Below, piece by piece: positions 7,469 through 15,492 of a stretch of DNA of 28,239 nt. How positions within the stretch are numbered: position 1 is the first letter of the stretch; each line of letters opens with the position of its first letter. The notes under the pieces are model-generated. The model saw nothing but the letters and a program-made list of their open reading frames with translations. It was not told where the DNA came from and searched no databases. Source of the DNA: Spirochaetales bacterium (GTDB taxonomy: Bacteria; Spirochaetota; Spirochaetia; Sphaerochaetales; Sphaerochaetaceae); assembly GCA_022785155.1 (NCBI GenBank), contig JALFRH010000038.1, positions 1-28,239 on the forward strand, written 5' to 3'. A program made the translations under genes and the position numbers.

Positions 7469-7732
7469 ATGGCACATAAGAAAGGTGGCGGATCATCCCG
7501 CAACGGTCGTGACTCCAATGCACAGCGCCTTGGCGTCAAGAGATTTGGTGGCCAGCTGGTAAAGGCCGGTGAAGTCATCGTGCGTCAGCACGGAACAAAG
7601 ATCCATGCAGGGGAAAACTGCGGATGTGGATCAGATTACACACTCTTTGCAAAGGTTGCAGGAACAGTAAAGTTCTACGAAAGAAAGAACAGAAAGTACT
7701 GCTCAATCGTTGCTGTCGAGGCAGAGAACTGA
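7469..7732 (+). CDS. rpmA: 50S ribosomal protein L27
   Basis: An 87-residue ribosomal protein whose N-terminus reaches the peptidyl-transferase centre. It starts directly with MAHKKGGGSSRNGRDSN, without the cleavable N-terminal extension found in Firmicutes, and this agrees with the absence of prp. It continues with RLGVKRFGGQ and GNIxVRQ-like GEVIVRQHGTKIHAG. AAGGAGG lies upstream with good spacing (around 7455-7461), and it follows rplU by 12 bp. Confidence 0.97.
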   Translation: MAHKKGGGSSRNGRDSNAQRLGVKRFGGQLVKAGEVIVRQHGTKIHAGENCGCGSDYTLFAKVAGTVKFYERKNRKYCSIVAVEAEN

Positions 7733-7753
7733 TTTTAATTCGCCCGAGAAGCT

Positions 7754-8809
7754 ATGTTTGGATTTTCAGACGAAACTTATATTGATGTTCAATCAGGGGA
7801 TGGAGGCGCAGGTTGCGTCTCCTTCCGTCGTGAAAAGTTCGTACCTAAGGGTGGACCTGACGGCGGTGACGGTGGAAGAGGCGGAGATGTGGTCTTTGTT
7901 GTAAAAGACAACCTCAGGACCCTTGGACACCTGAAAATGGTAAGAGTCTACCGAGCGGAAAACGGCCGTGGAGGCCAGGGTGCCAGGATGTATGGCAGGG
8001 ATGGAAAAGATGTTGAGATTCCAGTCCCTCCTGGAACTGTAATCAAAAATGCAGAGACTGGCGAAATAATCAAAGATCTTACAGGACTGGATAGATTTGT
8101 CTTCCTAAAAGGTGGAAAGGGAGGCCTTGGAAACTGGCACTTCAGAACATCCACCCATCAGACACCTAGATTCGCCCAGCCTGGAGAGAAAGGCCAGGCC
8201 ATGAGAATTGGTGTGGAGCTTTTGGTTATTGCCGACATCGGTTTCGTAGGCTTCCCCAATGCAGGTAAATCATCTCTTTTGAATCTTTTGACCAACGCAC
8301 GAAGTAAGGTTGCAGGATATCCTTTCACCACCAAGATTCCACAGCTTGGTGTATTGAGAATGTATGACCAGGATATTGTCTTGGCAGACATCCCCGGTAT
8401 CTTGGAAGGAGCAAGCGAGGGCCTTGGAATGGGTTTCAAGTTCCTCCGTCATATTTCAAGAACCAAGGGCCTTGCATATTTGGTGGATCTCAGTGATGAA
8501 AACTATCTCACTTCCTTCGACAAGCTGTACACAGAGCTGAAAGAGTATTCAGAGGATCTTGTAAATAAGCCTTATGTGATCATCGGAACAAAAATCGATG
8601 AAGATGAGGCTGAGGAGAGATTCTCAAAGCTTAAGGAAAAATATAAAAATGTAGAGGTTCTCCCTCTGTCCATATACATGGATGAGCTGTTGGAACCTGT
8701 AAAGAAAGCCTTTGTCAAGCTCAGTGGTATCTTGGTGGACAAGAAAGAAGATAATGGTGGTTTCACTTCCGTTATGAATATGGATGCGGAGTATCGTGAT
8801 GAGAACTGA
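7754..8809 (+). CDS. obg: Obg-family GTPase (CgtA)
   Basis: An essential GTPase involved in late large-subunit ribosome assembly and stress control. Residues 1-158 form the glycine-rich Obg fold (GDGGAGCVSFRREKF, GGPDGGDGGRGGD). The G domain has G1 GFPNAGKSSLLN, switch II/G3 DIPGILEGA and a G4-like GTKIDED. The 351 aa end soon after the G domain, so there is no C-terminal OCT domain, as in many bacteria. It sits in the conserved order L21-L27-Obg, and nadD starts inside its last codons. Confidence 0.96.
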   Translation: MFGFSDETYIDVQSGDGGAGCVSFRREKFVPKGGPDGGDGGRGGDVVFVVKDNLRTLGHLKMVRVYRAENGRGGQGARMYGRDGKDVEIPVPPGTVIKNAETGEIIKDLTGLDRFVFLKGGKGGLGNWHFRTSTHQTPRFAQPGEKGQAMRIGVELLVIADIGFVGFPNAGKSSLLNLLTNARSKVAGYPFTTKIPQLGVLRMYDQDIVLADIPGILEGASEGLGMGFKFLRHISRTKGLAYLVDLSDENYLTSFDKLYTELKEYSEDLVNKPYVIIGTKIDEDEAEERFSKLKEKYKNVEVLPLSIYMDELLEPVKKAFVKLSGILVDKKEDNGGFTSVMNMDAEYRDEN

Positions 8810-9389
8810 GAAACGAGCCCTTTTGGGAGGATCCTTCGATCCTATACACATGGGGCACATCAATCTTTTTCACAATATATCCACCCTTACTGATATAACC
8901 ACCCTCTATGTAGTCCCTACATATGTGTCTGCATTTAAAGTCGGTCATCAAAGTGCATCTTTTGATGACAGAATGAGCATGCTGAACTATGGGATATTGG
9001 ACTACAGCGACCTCTATCCTTTGGATGATCTCTGTATCGTGGTATCTGATTGGGAAGGGGAGCAGAAGGGGGTGAGTTTCACTTCTGAGACAGTGAGACA
9101 CTTCTTTGATGAACTTGAAGACAACGGAAAGGTAAACTTTATTGTTGGCACTGACATCATCCCGACTCTACCCAGATGGCACGATTGGGAGTATCTCAAA
9201 GAAAATGTCAGGTTCTATTCCTTCAGCAGGGGCACTGAGAAGGTGGAGGTTCCTGAGGGAGTGGAGATCGTCTTCATAGAGAGCCCTCTTACAGACGCTT
9301 CCAGCACTCAGGTCCGTATGGGGGATAGATCAATGCTTTCTCCTTCTGTTTTGGAGTATATCGATGATAACGGATTATACAAAGCTTAA
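8799..9389 (+). CDS. nadD: Nicotinate-mononucleotide adenylyltransferase NadD
   Basis: This enzyme transfers AMP from ATP to nicotinate mononucleotide in NAD synthesis. The nucleotidyl-transferase motif GGSFDPIHMGH is at residues 10-20, and the second ATP-binding motif SSTQVR lies near the C-terminus. It is 196 residues long. The ATG at 8799 was chosen because GGAG precedes it by about 8 nt and it gives the usual short lead-in to the GGSFDP motif. Another in-frame ATG at 8784 adds five residues. It overlaps the obg end by 11 bp and yqeK by 26 bp, indicating a coupled operon. Confidence 0.94.
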   Translation: MRTEKRALLGGSFDPIHMGHINLFHNISTLTDITTLYVVPTYVSAFKVGHQSASFDDRMSMLNYGILDYSDLYPLDDLCIVVSDWEGEQKGVSFTSETVRHFFDELEDNGKVNFIVGTDIIPTLPRWHDWEYLKENVRFYSFSRGTEKVEVPEGVEIVFIESPLTDASSTQVRMGDRSMLSPSVLEYIDDNGLYKA

Positions 9390-9945
9390 TGCCTTCGTCA
9401 AAGCAAAGCTGAAGCCTTCCCGTTATACCCATAGCCTTGGAGTGATGGAAATGGCTTTGGACCTTGCTTCCCGTTTCGGAATCGATGAAGAGAAGGCAAG
9501 GATATCGGCAATCTATCATGACGCCTATAGATATGAAGGGGACGAGGCTTCAATCCAGCTGGTGGAGAAATGCGGATATGTGGTGTGCCCGGAAGAAAGG
9601 GAGAACCCCATGCTTCTTCACGGCGCCTTGGCTGCTGTCCATTTCGATGAGGACACTGGCTCAAAGATTCCTTCTGATATGAAAATCGCTGTCCGCCACC
9701 ACACCCTTGGACATGTTTCAATGGGTAGACTGGGAGCAGTGATCTATATTGCAGATTATGCAGAGAAGGGAAGAAAGCACATAACGGACAAAGAGAGAAA
9801 AAAGATCTTGTCCAAGGATACGTTGGAAGACATGGTCCTCTATATATTGGAGAAGAGCCGAGCACATTTGGCGGAAACCGGAAAAAAGGAAGCTGGAGTC
9901 ACCAAGGAGCTCTATGATTTCTTGAAAGAGGGTGGAAAGCTATGA
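9364..9945 (+). CDS. yqeK: YqeK-type HD-domain hydrolase
   Basis: An HD-domain metal-dependent phosphohydrolase of the YqeK family; characterised members are symmetrical diadenosine tetraphosphate hydrolases. Metal-ligand motifs are RYTHSLGV (first His), IYHDAYR (HD pair), HGALAA, AVRHHTLG and IYIADYAEKGR, all in the standard order. It is 193 residues long. It is placed directly after nadD, a common pairing that includes natural fusions. It overlaps nadD by 26 bp, and its stop forms an ATGA overlap with the next gene. The HD site reads HDAYR rather than the more usual HDIAK or HDYAK, a tolerated variation. Confidence 0.92.
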   Translation: MITDYTKLNAFVKAKLKPSRYTHSLGVMEMALDLASRFGIDEEKARISAIYHDAYRYEGDEASIQLVEKCGYVVCPEERENPMLLHGALAAVHFDEDTGSKIPSDMKIAVRHHTLGHVSMGRLGAVIYIADYAEKGRKHITDKERKKILSKDTLEDMVLYILEKSRAHLAETGKKEAGVTKELYDFLKEGGKL

Positions 9946-10463
9946 GAAAGATTCTTTTTCCATTGCTATTGATCCTTCTTCTTACTTCTTGTTCAGAAAG
10001 GACGGAGAGTATCGGCATCTGGAGCGAAGAAGGTGCTGTAATCTACTCCAATAAAGATGAAGGCGGAAAGATAGTCATAGAAAAAGAATTGATGTCTTCC
10101 TTGTTGGAGGCTGGAAACGGGATTGAAGATATTTTCAGTGGCACTGAACTCTATCAGCTCTCTTCTTCGGAGTGGAGACAGAGGAACATCGTACTCTCTT
10201 CCCTTTTATCCGTTACGGGGGAAAGCAGCGTAGAGAAGGTGTATGAAAAGGAAAACAAGATAATTGGAAAGTCCAATTGGACTGAAAAGATGAGTGATAT
10301 ATCCCAAGGCTTTGAATCCAGGCTTTTGGATTATGTGAAGAAAAATGGCGGAGATTATCATCTCTACTCTGCCGAGAATGCCATAGATGGTATTGTTTTG
10401 GAAGGAAATGAAGAAAGAATAAGAGTCTTTCTAAAAAAGTGGATAAAGGCTATAGTTGGATAA
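9942..10463 (+). CDS. Predicted lipoprotein of unknown function in the yqeK-rsfS operon
   Basis: A 173-residue protein with a lipoprotein signal (MRKILFPLLLILLLTSC, lipobox LLTSC). The mature part begins SERTESIGIWSEEGAVIYS and is rich in Glu and Lys. It looks alpha/beta and ends with the helix RIRVFLKKWIKAIVG. I cannot assign a family. It starts at an ATGA overlap with yqeK and precedes rsfS by 11 bp, so it is cotranscribed with the NAD and ribosome genes. In many bacteria this slot holds a LytR-CpsA-Psr protein. This one is far too short and lacks the LCP motifs, so it seems to be a lineage-specific insertion. Confidence 0.8.
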   Translation: MRKILFPLLLILLLTSCSERTESIGIWSEEGAVIYSNKDEGGKIVIEKELMSSLLEAGNGIEDIFSGTELYQLSSSEWRQRNIVLSSLLSVTGESSVEKVYEKENKIIGKSNWTEKMSDISQGFESRLLDYVKKNGGDYHLYSAENAIDGIVLEGNEERIRVFLKKWIKAIVG

Positions 10464-10474
10464 GGCGATATAAT

Positions 10475-10816
10475 ATGAAAGAAGATATTCAGGTAAAGAC
10501 AGAAAGAATTAAAAACTATCTCGTGGATCATAATTGTCAGGATGTGACTGTTGTGGATATGGAACAGTCATCATGGACAGATGCATTTGTAATTGGAACA
10601 GTAAACTCTGTTGGACACTTAAAGGGTGTGGTCCATCAGTTGTGGGATGAAATAAACGATCTTGGACTCCATGTCAACAACAGACATAAGACTCCAGGAG
10701 ATGACGGATGGGAGCTTATCGATTGCGGTGAAATCGTAATCCATCTTATGAGCCCGGATCTAAGGGAATTCTACAATCTGGAAAAACTCTGGAAGGTTAC
10801 AGAGGAATCAAGGTAA
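10475..10816 (+). CDS. rsfS: Ribosomal silencing factor RsfS
   Basis: RsfS binds ribosomal protein L14 (uL14) and blocks subunit joining, lowering translation when nutrients are scarce. The 113-residue protein has the family features DVTVVDMEQSSWTDAFVIGT, the central GHLKGVV and the C-terminal GWELIDCGEIVIHLMSP followed by REFYNLEKLW. The ATG at 10475 was chosen over an upstream in-frame start at 10439 because it gives the usual length and is preceded by AAGGCG. It is the last gene of the rplU-to-rsfS block and is closed by a strong terminator. Confidence 0.95.
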   Translation: MKEDIQVKTERIKNYLVDHNCQDVTVVDMEQSSWTDAFVIGTVNSVGHLKGVVHQLWDEINDLGLHVNNRHKTPGDDGWELIDCGEIVIHLMSPDLREFYNLEKLWKVTEESR

Positions 10817-10821
10817 TAGAG

Positions 10822-10843
10822 CGGCACTGAGGTGCCGTTTTTA
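10822..10843 (+). terminator. Rho-independent terminator after rsfS
   Basis: The stem CGGCAC/GTGCCG with a TGAG loop (10822-10837) is followed by TTTTTATT. Confidence 0.88.
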
Positions 10844-10893
10844 TTAAAAGTGACGACTGTGTAAACAATCAGTAAAATACACTTTCAAACCAT

Positions 10894-10922
10894 TTGCTAA
10901 TACCTGATTCCGTTGGTAATAT
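10894..10922 (+). promoter_or_regulatory. Promoter of the lacI-family gene
   Basis: TTGCTA (10894-10899), a 17-nt spacer and TAATAT (10917-10922). The ATG is at 10933, so the leader would be only about 3-4 nt. There is no ribosome-binding site. Confidence 0.45.
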
Positions 10923-10932
10923 TTGGGTACAT

Positions 10933-11862
10933 ATGGCTACATTGTCTGATATTGCAAAGAAAGCGAAGGTCTCTCAGGCCGCCGCCAGCAGAGTTTTAAA
11001 CCAAGATCCTACCTTCGTAGTTTCGAAGGAAGTAAGACTTGCCATAAGAAAGGCGGCTGCAGAAATGGGGTATAGAACTCCCAGACAGAAGAAAGACAGT
11101 GTCAAGTCAATAAACATTGGAATCGCCGACTGGCACAGTATCCCGGCATCCAGAAGAAGGGAGTTCTCCTATAATACTCTTGTCCCCTTTTCACAGCTTG
11201 ATGCCAAGTATTCTTTCTCTAGACTTGAGCGTGGAATGACAAGGGAACTTGATGCAATCATCGCCATAGGAATATTCACCGATGAGGAGATAGATGAGAT
11301 GATTTTCTCTTCTCCGAATATTATTTTCCTCAACAATAATCAAAGCGATACCATGTTTGACAGGATGTTCATCGACTATGATACGCCTGTAAAAAAGTGC
11401 TTTGATTATTTGAAGGAAAATGGAGCAAAAAGGATAGCCTTTCTCAATGGAATAAATGAAGAGAACGGCATCAAGATAGGTTATAGAAGAACAGAGGGTG
11501 TCAGAAGTGTCATGAAGGAAGAGGGAGTCTACAACGAGGATCTCTTCCTACTAGGAGATTTAACCGACTTATCAGGAAAGGAAATGATGAAGAAGGCTCT
11601 CTCCTTGGGGGCTGATGCAGTGGTATTGGGAACACAGCTTATTGAAAATGGTGTTCTGGAAGAGTATGAAAAGAGTGAGCGTAAACCAATCCTCATCCTT
11701 AGAAGAGACATTGATCTTGATTACAAAAAAACCAAGTTTCCTGTGGTGAGAATGTGTTCCGAGCAGCTTTGGGAAATTACAAATCTACTTATTTACTCTA
11801 GACTTAAGAGGCCAGCACCGCCTCTCAAGGTCTATATTCAGGCAACTTTTGAGGTTGTTTGA
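10933..11862 (+). CDS. LacI-family transcriptional regulator
   Basis: A 309-residue repressor. The N-terminus MATLSDIAKKAKVSQAAASR plus VLNQDP is a complete LacI helix-turn-helix and hinge start, close in style to the EbgR group. The periplasmic-binding-protein-like core includes DAIIAIGIFTDEEIDEMI, IDYDTPVKKCFDYLKENGAKRIAFLNG and GADAVVLGTQLIENGVLEEY. It is slightly shorter than typical members (330-340 aa). The M14 start of the long frame (ATG 10933) was used because the sequence before it has no coding character and contains the promoter. It is 96 bp upstream of the ABC importer genes in the same direction, so it probably controls them. The effector is unknown. A phosphorylated sugar or nucleoside would fit the downstream enzymes, but this is inference. 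Confidence 0.92.
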   Translation: MATLSDIAKKAKVSQAAASRVLNQDPTFVVSKEVRLAIRKAAAEMGYRTPRQKKDSVKSINIGIADWHSIPASRRREFSYNTLVPFSQLDAKYSFSRLERGMTRELDAIIAIGIFTDEEIDEMIFSSPNIIFLNNNQSDTMFDRMFIDYDTPVKKCFDYLKENGAKRIAFLNGINEENGIKIGYRRTEGVRSVMKEEGVYNEDLFLLGDLTDLSGKEMMKKALSLGADAVVLGTQLIENGVLEEYEKSERKPILILRRDIDLDYKKTKFPVVRMCSEQLWEITNLLIYSRLKRPAPPLKVYIQATFEVV

Positions 11863-11873
11863 TTAAAAAAGGT

Positions 11874-11901
11874 TTTACAAGCATATGGAATACTATAGAA
11901 T
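11874..11901 (+). promoter_or_regulatory. Promoter of the phnDCEE-like operon
   Basis: TTTACA (11874-11879), a 16-nt spacer and TAGAAT (11896-11901), giving a leader of about 50 nt before the GGAGA site and ATG at 11959. A perfect 10-bp palindrome, TAAATATTTA (11908-11917), falls at the expected transcription start and is a candidate operator, although it lacks the central CG usual for LacI-family sites. Confidence 0.5.
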
Positions 11902-11958
11902 TATAAGTAAATATTTAATAAATAATCACACCTTAGGGTATGAAATAGGAGAATAAAC

Positions 11959-12975
11959 ATGAAAAAGGCTATCGTATTCTTAGTCATCGTTTCTCTTGTA
12001 GCATCTCTGTTTGCACAGGCTGCAAGTGAAAGCGCCGCAGACTCCAAAAAGGTTGATACACTCAGTATCACATTTGTTCCTTCAAGGGACACAGATGATA
12101 TTGTTGTTGCAACAAAGCCACTTGAAGGACTGCTGAAGGATCAGCTTGCCAAAGAAGGCTGGACTGTAGACAACGTCAAGATTCTTGTAGGAACATCCTA
12201 CGAAACAGCTGGTGAAGCTTTGGATGCCGGAACAACAGATCTTGCTTTCATACCTGCAGGCACTTACGTCCAGTATGAAGATGGAGCAGATGTAATCCTT
12301 ACAGCTCTCAGATATGGTAAGTCCATCAACTCAGACGATCCAAAGGAGTGGAACAGCAACGAACCTATTACAAACAGCGATGAATTGGTAGTTGGATATC
12401 GTTCCCTCATCTACAGTGGAATCACAGAGAAGGGAAAGGCTCTGGCAGCAAAGGTAAACAATGGTGAAGAGCTTACATGGGATGAGCTTAATGCCTGCTC
12501 CTGGGGTGTAGCTTCCACAACAAGTAGCGCAGGATACATTTATCCTTCAATCTGGCTCTATGAGAGATATGGTAAGACAGTTGCAGACCTTGACCATGCT
12601 GTTCAGGCAGGATATGCAGCAGCTTTTGCAGGACTTGCTTCAGGTATGTATGACGTAATCGTATGTTATGCTGATGGAAGACAGGACTATGAGAGCAAGT
12701 GGATGAGCGAATGGGGCAGACCAAACACAATTTGGGAAGACATGGATGTAATCGGTGTTACAGATTTCATCATGAACGATACTATCAGCGCATCCGAGGC
12801 ATCTGAAAAGATGACACCTGAATTCATCAGCGCTCTTCAGGAAGCTTTCATTGAAATTGCAAAAACAGAGGAAGGAAAGAAGGTCATCTCAATCTATAAC
12901 CACGAGGGTTATCAGGTTGCAAATGACAGCGACTACGATGCAGCTCGCACAGTCCAGACTCTTTTCAAGAACTAA
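11959..12975 (+). CDS. phnD: PhnD-type periplasmic binding protein of a phosphonate-like ABC importer
   Basis: The extracytoplasmic solute receptor of a phosphate/phosphite/phosphonate-class ABC transporter, 338 aa. It has a type I signal peptide (hydrophobic residues 4-18, cleavage near FAQA/AS) followed by a Ser/Ala/Glu-rich mature start, as often seen in spirochaete binding proteins. Family motifs are SITFVPSRDTDDIVVATKPL, DLAFIPAGTYVQY, WGVASTTSSAGYIYPSIWL (the anion-binding Ser/Thr turn) and VIGVTDFIMNDTISASEASEK. GGAGA at 11948-11952 precedes the ATG. The gene is followed by a hairpin and then phnC. The motif class fits a phosphorus oxyanion or organophosphorus ligand, but the exact substrate cannot be read from sequence. 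Confidence 0.9.
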   Translation: MKKAIVFLVIVSLVASLFAQAASESAADSKKVDTLSITFVPSRDTDDIVVATKPLEGLLKDQLAKEGWTVDNVKILVGTSYETAGEALDAGTTDLAFIPAGTYVQYEDGADVILTALRYGKSINSDDPKEWNSNEPITNSDELVVGYRSLIYSGITEKGKALAAKVNNGEELTWDELNACSWGVASTTSSAGYIYPSIWLYERYGKTVADLDHAVQAGYAAAFAGLASGMYDVIVCYADGRQDYESKWMSEWGRPNTIWEDMDVIGVTDFIMNDTISASEASEKMTPEFISALQEAFIEIAKTEEGKKVISIYNHEGYQVANDSDYDAARTVQTLFKN

Positions 12976-12987
12976 AATAGTTTGGGA

Positions 12988-13005
12988 GGGCAGAGTAATC
13001 TGCCC
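12988..13005 (+). other. Intercistronic hairpin between phnD and phnC
   Basis: A perfect 7-bp stem GGGCAGA/TCTGCCC with a GTAA loop is followed by only TTT. It is a likely mRNA 3'-end stabiliser or partial terminator, giving more binding protein than ATPase and permease. Confidence 0.7.
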
Positions 13006-13021
13006 TTTCCCTGGAGGTTTT

Positions 13022-13801
13022 ATGATAATCTTTGATAAAGTCAGTAAAGTATATCCCAATGGCGTAAAAGGCCTTGATAATGTTTCCCTTAAAATAGATC
13101 AAGGGGAATTTGTCGGAATAATAGGCCTTTCTGGAGCAGGAAAATCAACACTTATCCGTTCGATAAACAGGATGCACGATATAACTGACGGCCATTTATC
13201 TGTAGATGGAATAGATGTGGAAAGCCTCAAGGGAAAGCAGCTGAGGAGCTTCAGAAGAAAGATTGGAATGATCTTCCAGTCTTTCAACCTTGTAACAAGA
13301 ACGACAGTTATAAAGAATGTCCTTACATCCTTTGTCCCTGATCTACCTTTTTGGAGGGTGCTTTTCGGAGTATTCCCTAAAGAAATGAAACTCAAATCTT
13401 TGGAAGCCTTGGATAACATGGGCATTCTTGAAAAGGCATATATGAGGTGTGACCAGCTTTCCGGTGGTCAAATGCAGAGAGTAGCCCTTGCACGCACCTT
13501 GGCACAGAACCCTAAGATCATACTTGCCGATGAACCTGTTGCAGCCCTAGACCCTATTACTGCCAGACAAGTCATGGATGACTTCAAGAAGATCAATAAG
13601 GAAATGAATATCACAGTACTTATCAATATCCACCACGTGGATCTGGCCTTGGAGTATGTAGATAGAATCATAGGTATCAAGGCAGGAAGAATAGTCTATG
13701 ATGGCAAAGCCAGTGAAATCGATAATGAGGTTCTGAAAGAAATCTATGGAGGCGACTTGGAAAAGGTCGGATCCAGTGAAGATTTATTGAAGAGGGACTA
13801 A
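13022..13801 (+). CDS. phnC: PhnC-type ABC transporter ATP-binding protein
   Basis: The ATPase subunit of the importer, 259 aa. It has Walker A GLSGAGKST (residues 35-43), a Q-loop in GMIFQSFNL, the ABC signature LSGGQMQRVALART (from residue 146), Walker B IILADEPVAALDP and a His switch in INIHHVDLAL. The ATG at 13022 has GGAGG 5 nt upstream. The longer open frame from 12851 overlaps phnD and lacks homology-like sequence. It is followed after 2 bp by the first permease gene. Confidence 0.94.
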   Translation: MIIFDKVSKVYPNGVKGLDNVSLKIDQGEFVGIIGLSGAGKSTLIRSINRMHDITDGHLSVDGIDVESLKGKQLRSFRRKIGMIFQSFNLVTRTTVIKNVLTSFVPDLPFWRVLFGVFPKEMKLKSLEALDNMGILEKAYMRCDQLSGGQMQRVALARTLAQNPKIILADEPVAALDPITARQVMDDFKKINKEMNITVLINIHHVDLALEYVDRIIGIKAGRIVYDGKASEIDNEVLKEIYGGDLEKVGSSEDLLKRD

Positions 13802-13803
13802 GT

Positions 13804-14625
13804 ATGGCGCTCTACGATAAGATATTCAAACCAAAGGTATATACTTTGGAAAATGGAAAGAAGATAGAAGAAAAGGCATCCAGAACCCCTCTTATCATTT
13901 TAGTGCTGCTTGTAGCTGCAATTATTTCAGTGAGGGTCACGGGCTTCAACTTTTCCACCCTTGTTAAGAGAGGAAAACAGTTCTGGGTTATTCTTGCAAA
14001 GATGTTCCCACCAGATCCATCATACATGCCATCCATCTGGGGGCCTTTGTTCGATACCATAAAGATGAGTATCATAGGTTCCCTGGTAGGTGCTCTCATT
14101 GCCATTCCAATGGCAATGCTTGCATCCTCAAACATTATAAAGAGCAAGATTGTCATCATCTTGGTGAGATTGCTGTTTTCTGTAGCAAGAACTCTTCCGA
14201 CTCTTGTTACAGCTCTTATAGCAACCTTTATATTCGGTTTAGGAACAACGGCAGGTTCCGTTTCCATTGCAATCTTTACCTTCAGCTATGTCGGTAAGCT
14301 TCTATATGAGCAAATTGAGACCATAGATATGGGGTCCTTTGAGGCCATGGAGGCCATGGGATGCACAAAGTTAAGGGCTTTTATAGAATCTGTGCTTCCT
14401 CAGATTCTCCCTGGATATATATCCAACAGCCTATATTGCTTTGAAGGAAATGTAAGATACGCTGCCATTCTTGGATATGTAGGTGCAGGAGGAATAGGAC
14501 TAATTTTGAACTCTGAAATCGGTTGGAGAAACTATTCGAGGGTCGGTATGATTCTCATTATCCTGTTCATCACTGTAGTGGTAATTGAATACTTGAGCTT
14601 CTGGCTTAGGGAAAAACTAAGTTAA
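13804..14625 (+). CDS. phnE: PhnE-type ABC permease, first subunit
   Basis: An integral membrane subunit, 273 aa, with about six hydrophobic segments beginning with LIILVLLVAAIISVRVTGF. The cytoplasmic coupling loop is the EAA-like block EAMEAMGCTKLRAFIESVLPQ, followed by the family ending AAILGYVGAGGIGL. It differs from the second permease, so the pair probably forms a heterodimer. It is tightly packed between phnC (2 bp gap) and phnE2 (11 bp gap). Confidence 0.92.
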   Translation: MALYDKIFKPKVYTLENGKKIEEKASRTPLIILVLLVAAIISVRVTGFNFSTLVKRGKQFWVILAKMFPPDPSYMPSIWGPLFDTIKMSIIGSLVGALIAIPMAMLASSNIIKSKIVIILVRLLFSVARTLPTLVTALIATFIFGLGTTAGSVSIAIFTFSYVGKLLYEQIETIDMGSFEAMEAMGCTKLRAFIESVLPQILPGYISNSLYCFEGNVRYAAILGYVGAGGIGLILNSEIGWRNYSRVGMILIILFITVVVIEYLSFWLREKLS

Positions 14626-14636
14626 GGAGGAAAGCT

Positions 14637-15491
14637 ATGAAAAAAGAAAAGAAAGTCAAAGCCAGTCCTTATAAGCCAGGTATGACAATCCAGGAAATGT
14701 ACGAAGCAAGACCCAGGTTGTGGATAGTTGTCGTCATAACACTGGTTATAATGGCATTTCTTATCGCTTGGTCCAGTACTGCATTCAAAAATAATGGTGG
14801 AACGGAAGTCGATGGATGGGCTGTCGCCAAATCCATTATCAGAGGAATATTCCATCCTTCTTCGTCTCTGTTGTTCAATCTTACTACAGAGGGTGTGCCA
14901 TACCTGCTTTTAGAGACTCTTTGCATTGCGTTTTTAGGCACCTTGGTAGGAGCTGTATTGGCAATTCCTTTTGCCTTTTTGGGAGCAACAAACGTAGTTC
15001 CTAAGCCAATTGCCCTGGTTTTCAGAACCATCGTCATGGCTATTAGGACTATTCCCGCCTTCGTTTATGGCTTGATGTTCATAAGAGTCACAGGACCGGG
15101 ACCTTTTGCCGGCCTCTTGACCATGAGTGTATGTTCTATCGGTATGATATCGAAGATGTTCATCGAGTCCATTGAAGACTTGGATGGAAGGATCCTTGAA
15201 TCTCTTGACGCCTCTGGATGCACCACCTTCCAGAAGATAAGGTATGGAATAATACCTCAGATATCTGCGGACTTCGCTTCCACTCTTATTTACCGTTTCG
15301 ATATGAATCTCAGGGATACTACAGTTTTGGGCCTTGTGGGGGCGGGAGGAATCGGAGCTCCACTGGTATTTGCCATGAATACTTATAAGTGGGATCAAGC
15401 CGGGGCAATTCTTGTGGGACTCATTATATTGATTCTTATCATCGAATGGTTCTCAAACAAGCTGAGAAATAGGCTTGCTAGAGGTATTTGA
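14637..15491 (+). CDS. phnE: PhnE-type ABC permease, second subunit
   Basis: The second membrane subunit, 284 aa, with a basic N-terminal tail (MKKEKKVKASPYKPG) and about six hydrophobic segments. The EAA-like coupling loop reads ESLDASGCTTFQKIRYGIIPQ and is followed by DTTVLGLVGAGGIGAPLVF. A strong ribosome-binding site, AAGGAGG, precedes the ATG. Its stop is 1 bp before the 5'-nucleotidase start, so import and hydrolysis are expressed together. Confidence 0.92.
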   Translation: MKKEKKVKASPYKPGMTIQEMYEARPRLWIVVVITLVIMAFLIAWSSTAFKNNGGTEVDGWAVAKSIIRGIFHPSSSLLFNLTTEGVPYLLLETLCIAFLGTLVGAVLAIPFAFLGATNVVPKPIALVFRTIVMAIRTIPAFVYGLMFIRVTGPGPFAGLLTMSVCSIGMISKMFIESIEDLDGRILESLDASGCTTFQKIRYGIIPQISADFASTLIYRFDMNLRDTTVLGLVGAGGIGAPLVFAMNTYKWDQAGAILVGLIILILIIEWFSNKLRNRLARGI

Positions 15492-15492
15492 T

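Noticed and set aside
9398..9865. Minus-strand frame of 155 codons opposite yqeK
   Set aside because: Pro- and Cys-rich shadow translation; the HD-domain motifs on the plus strand are clear.
10469..10474. TATAAT directly before the rsfS ATG as a promoter
   Set aside because: It abuts the start codon, so transcription would begin inside the gene; rsfS is better explained as part of the upstream operon.
12851..13021. N-terminal extension of phnC by 57 codons
   Set aside because: It overlaps phnD and the intercistronic hairpin; the ATG at 13022 follows GGAGG and starts the usual ABC N-terminus.
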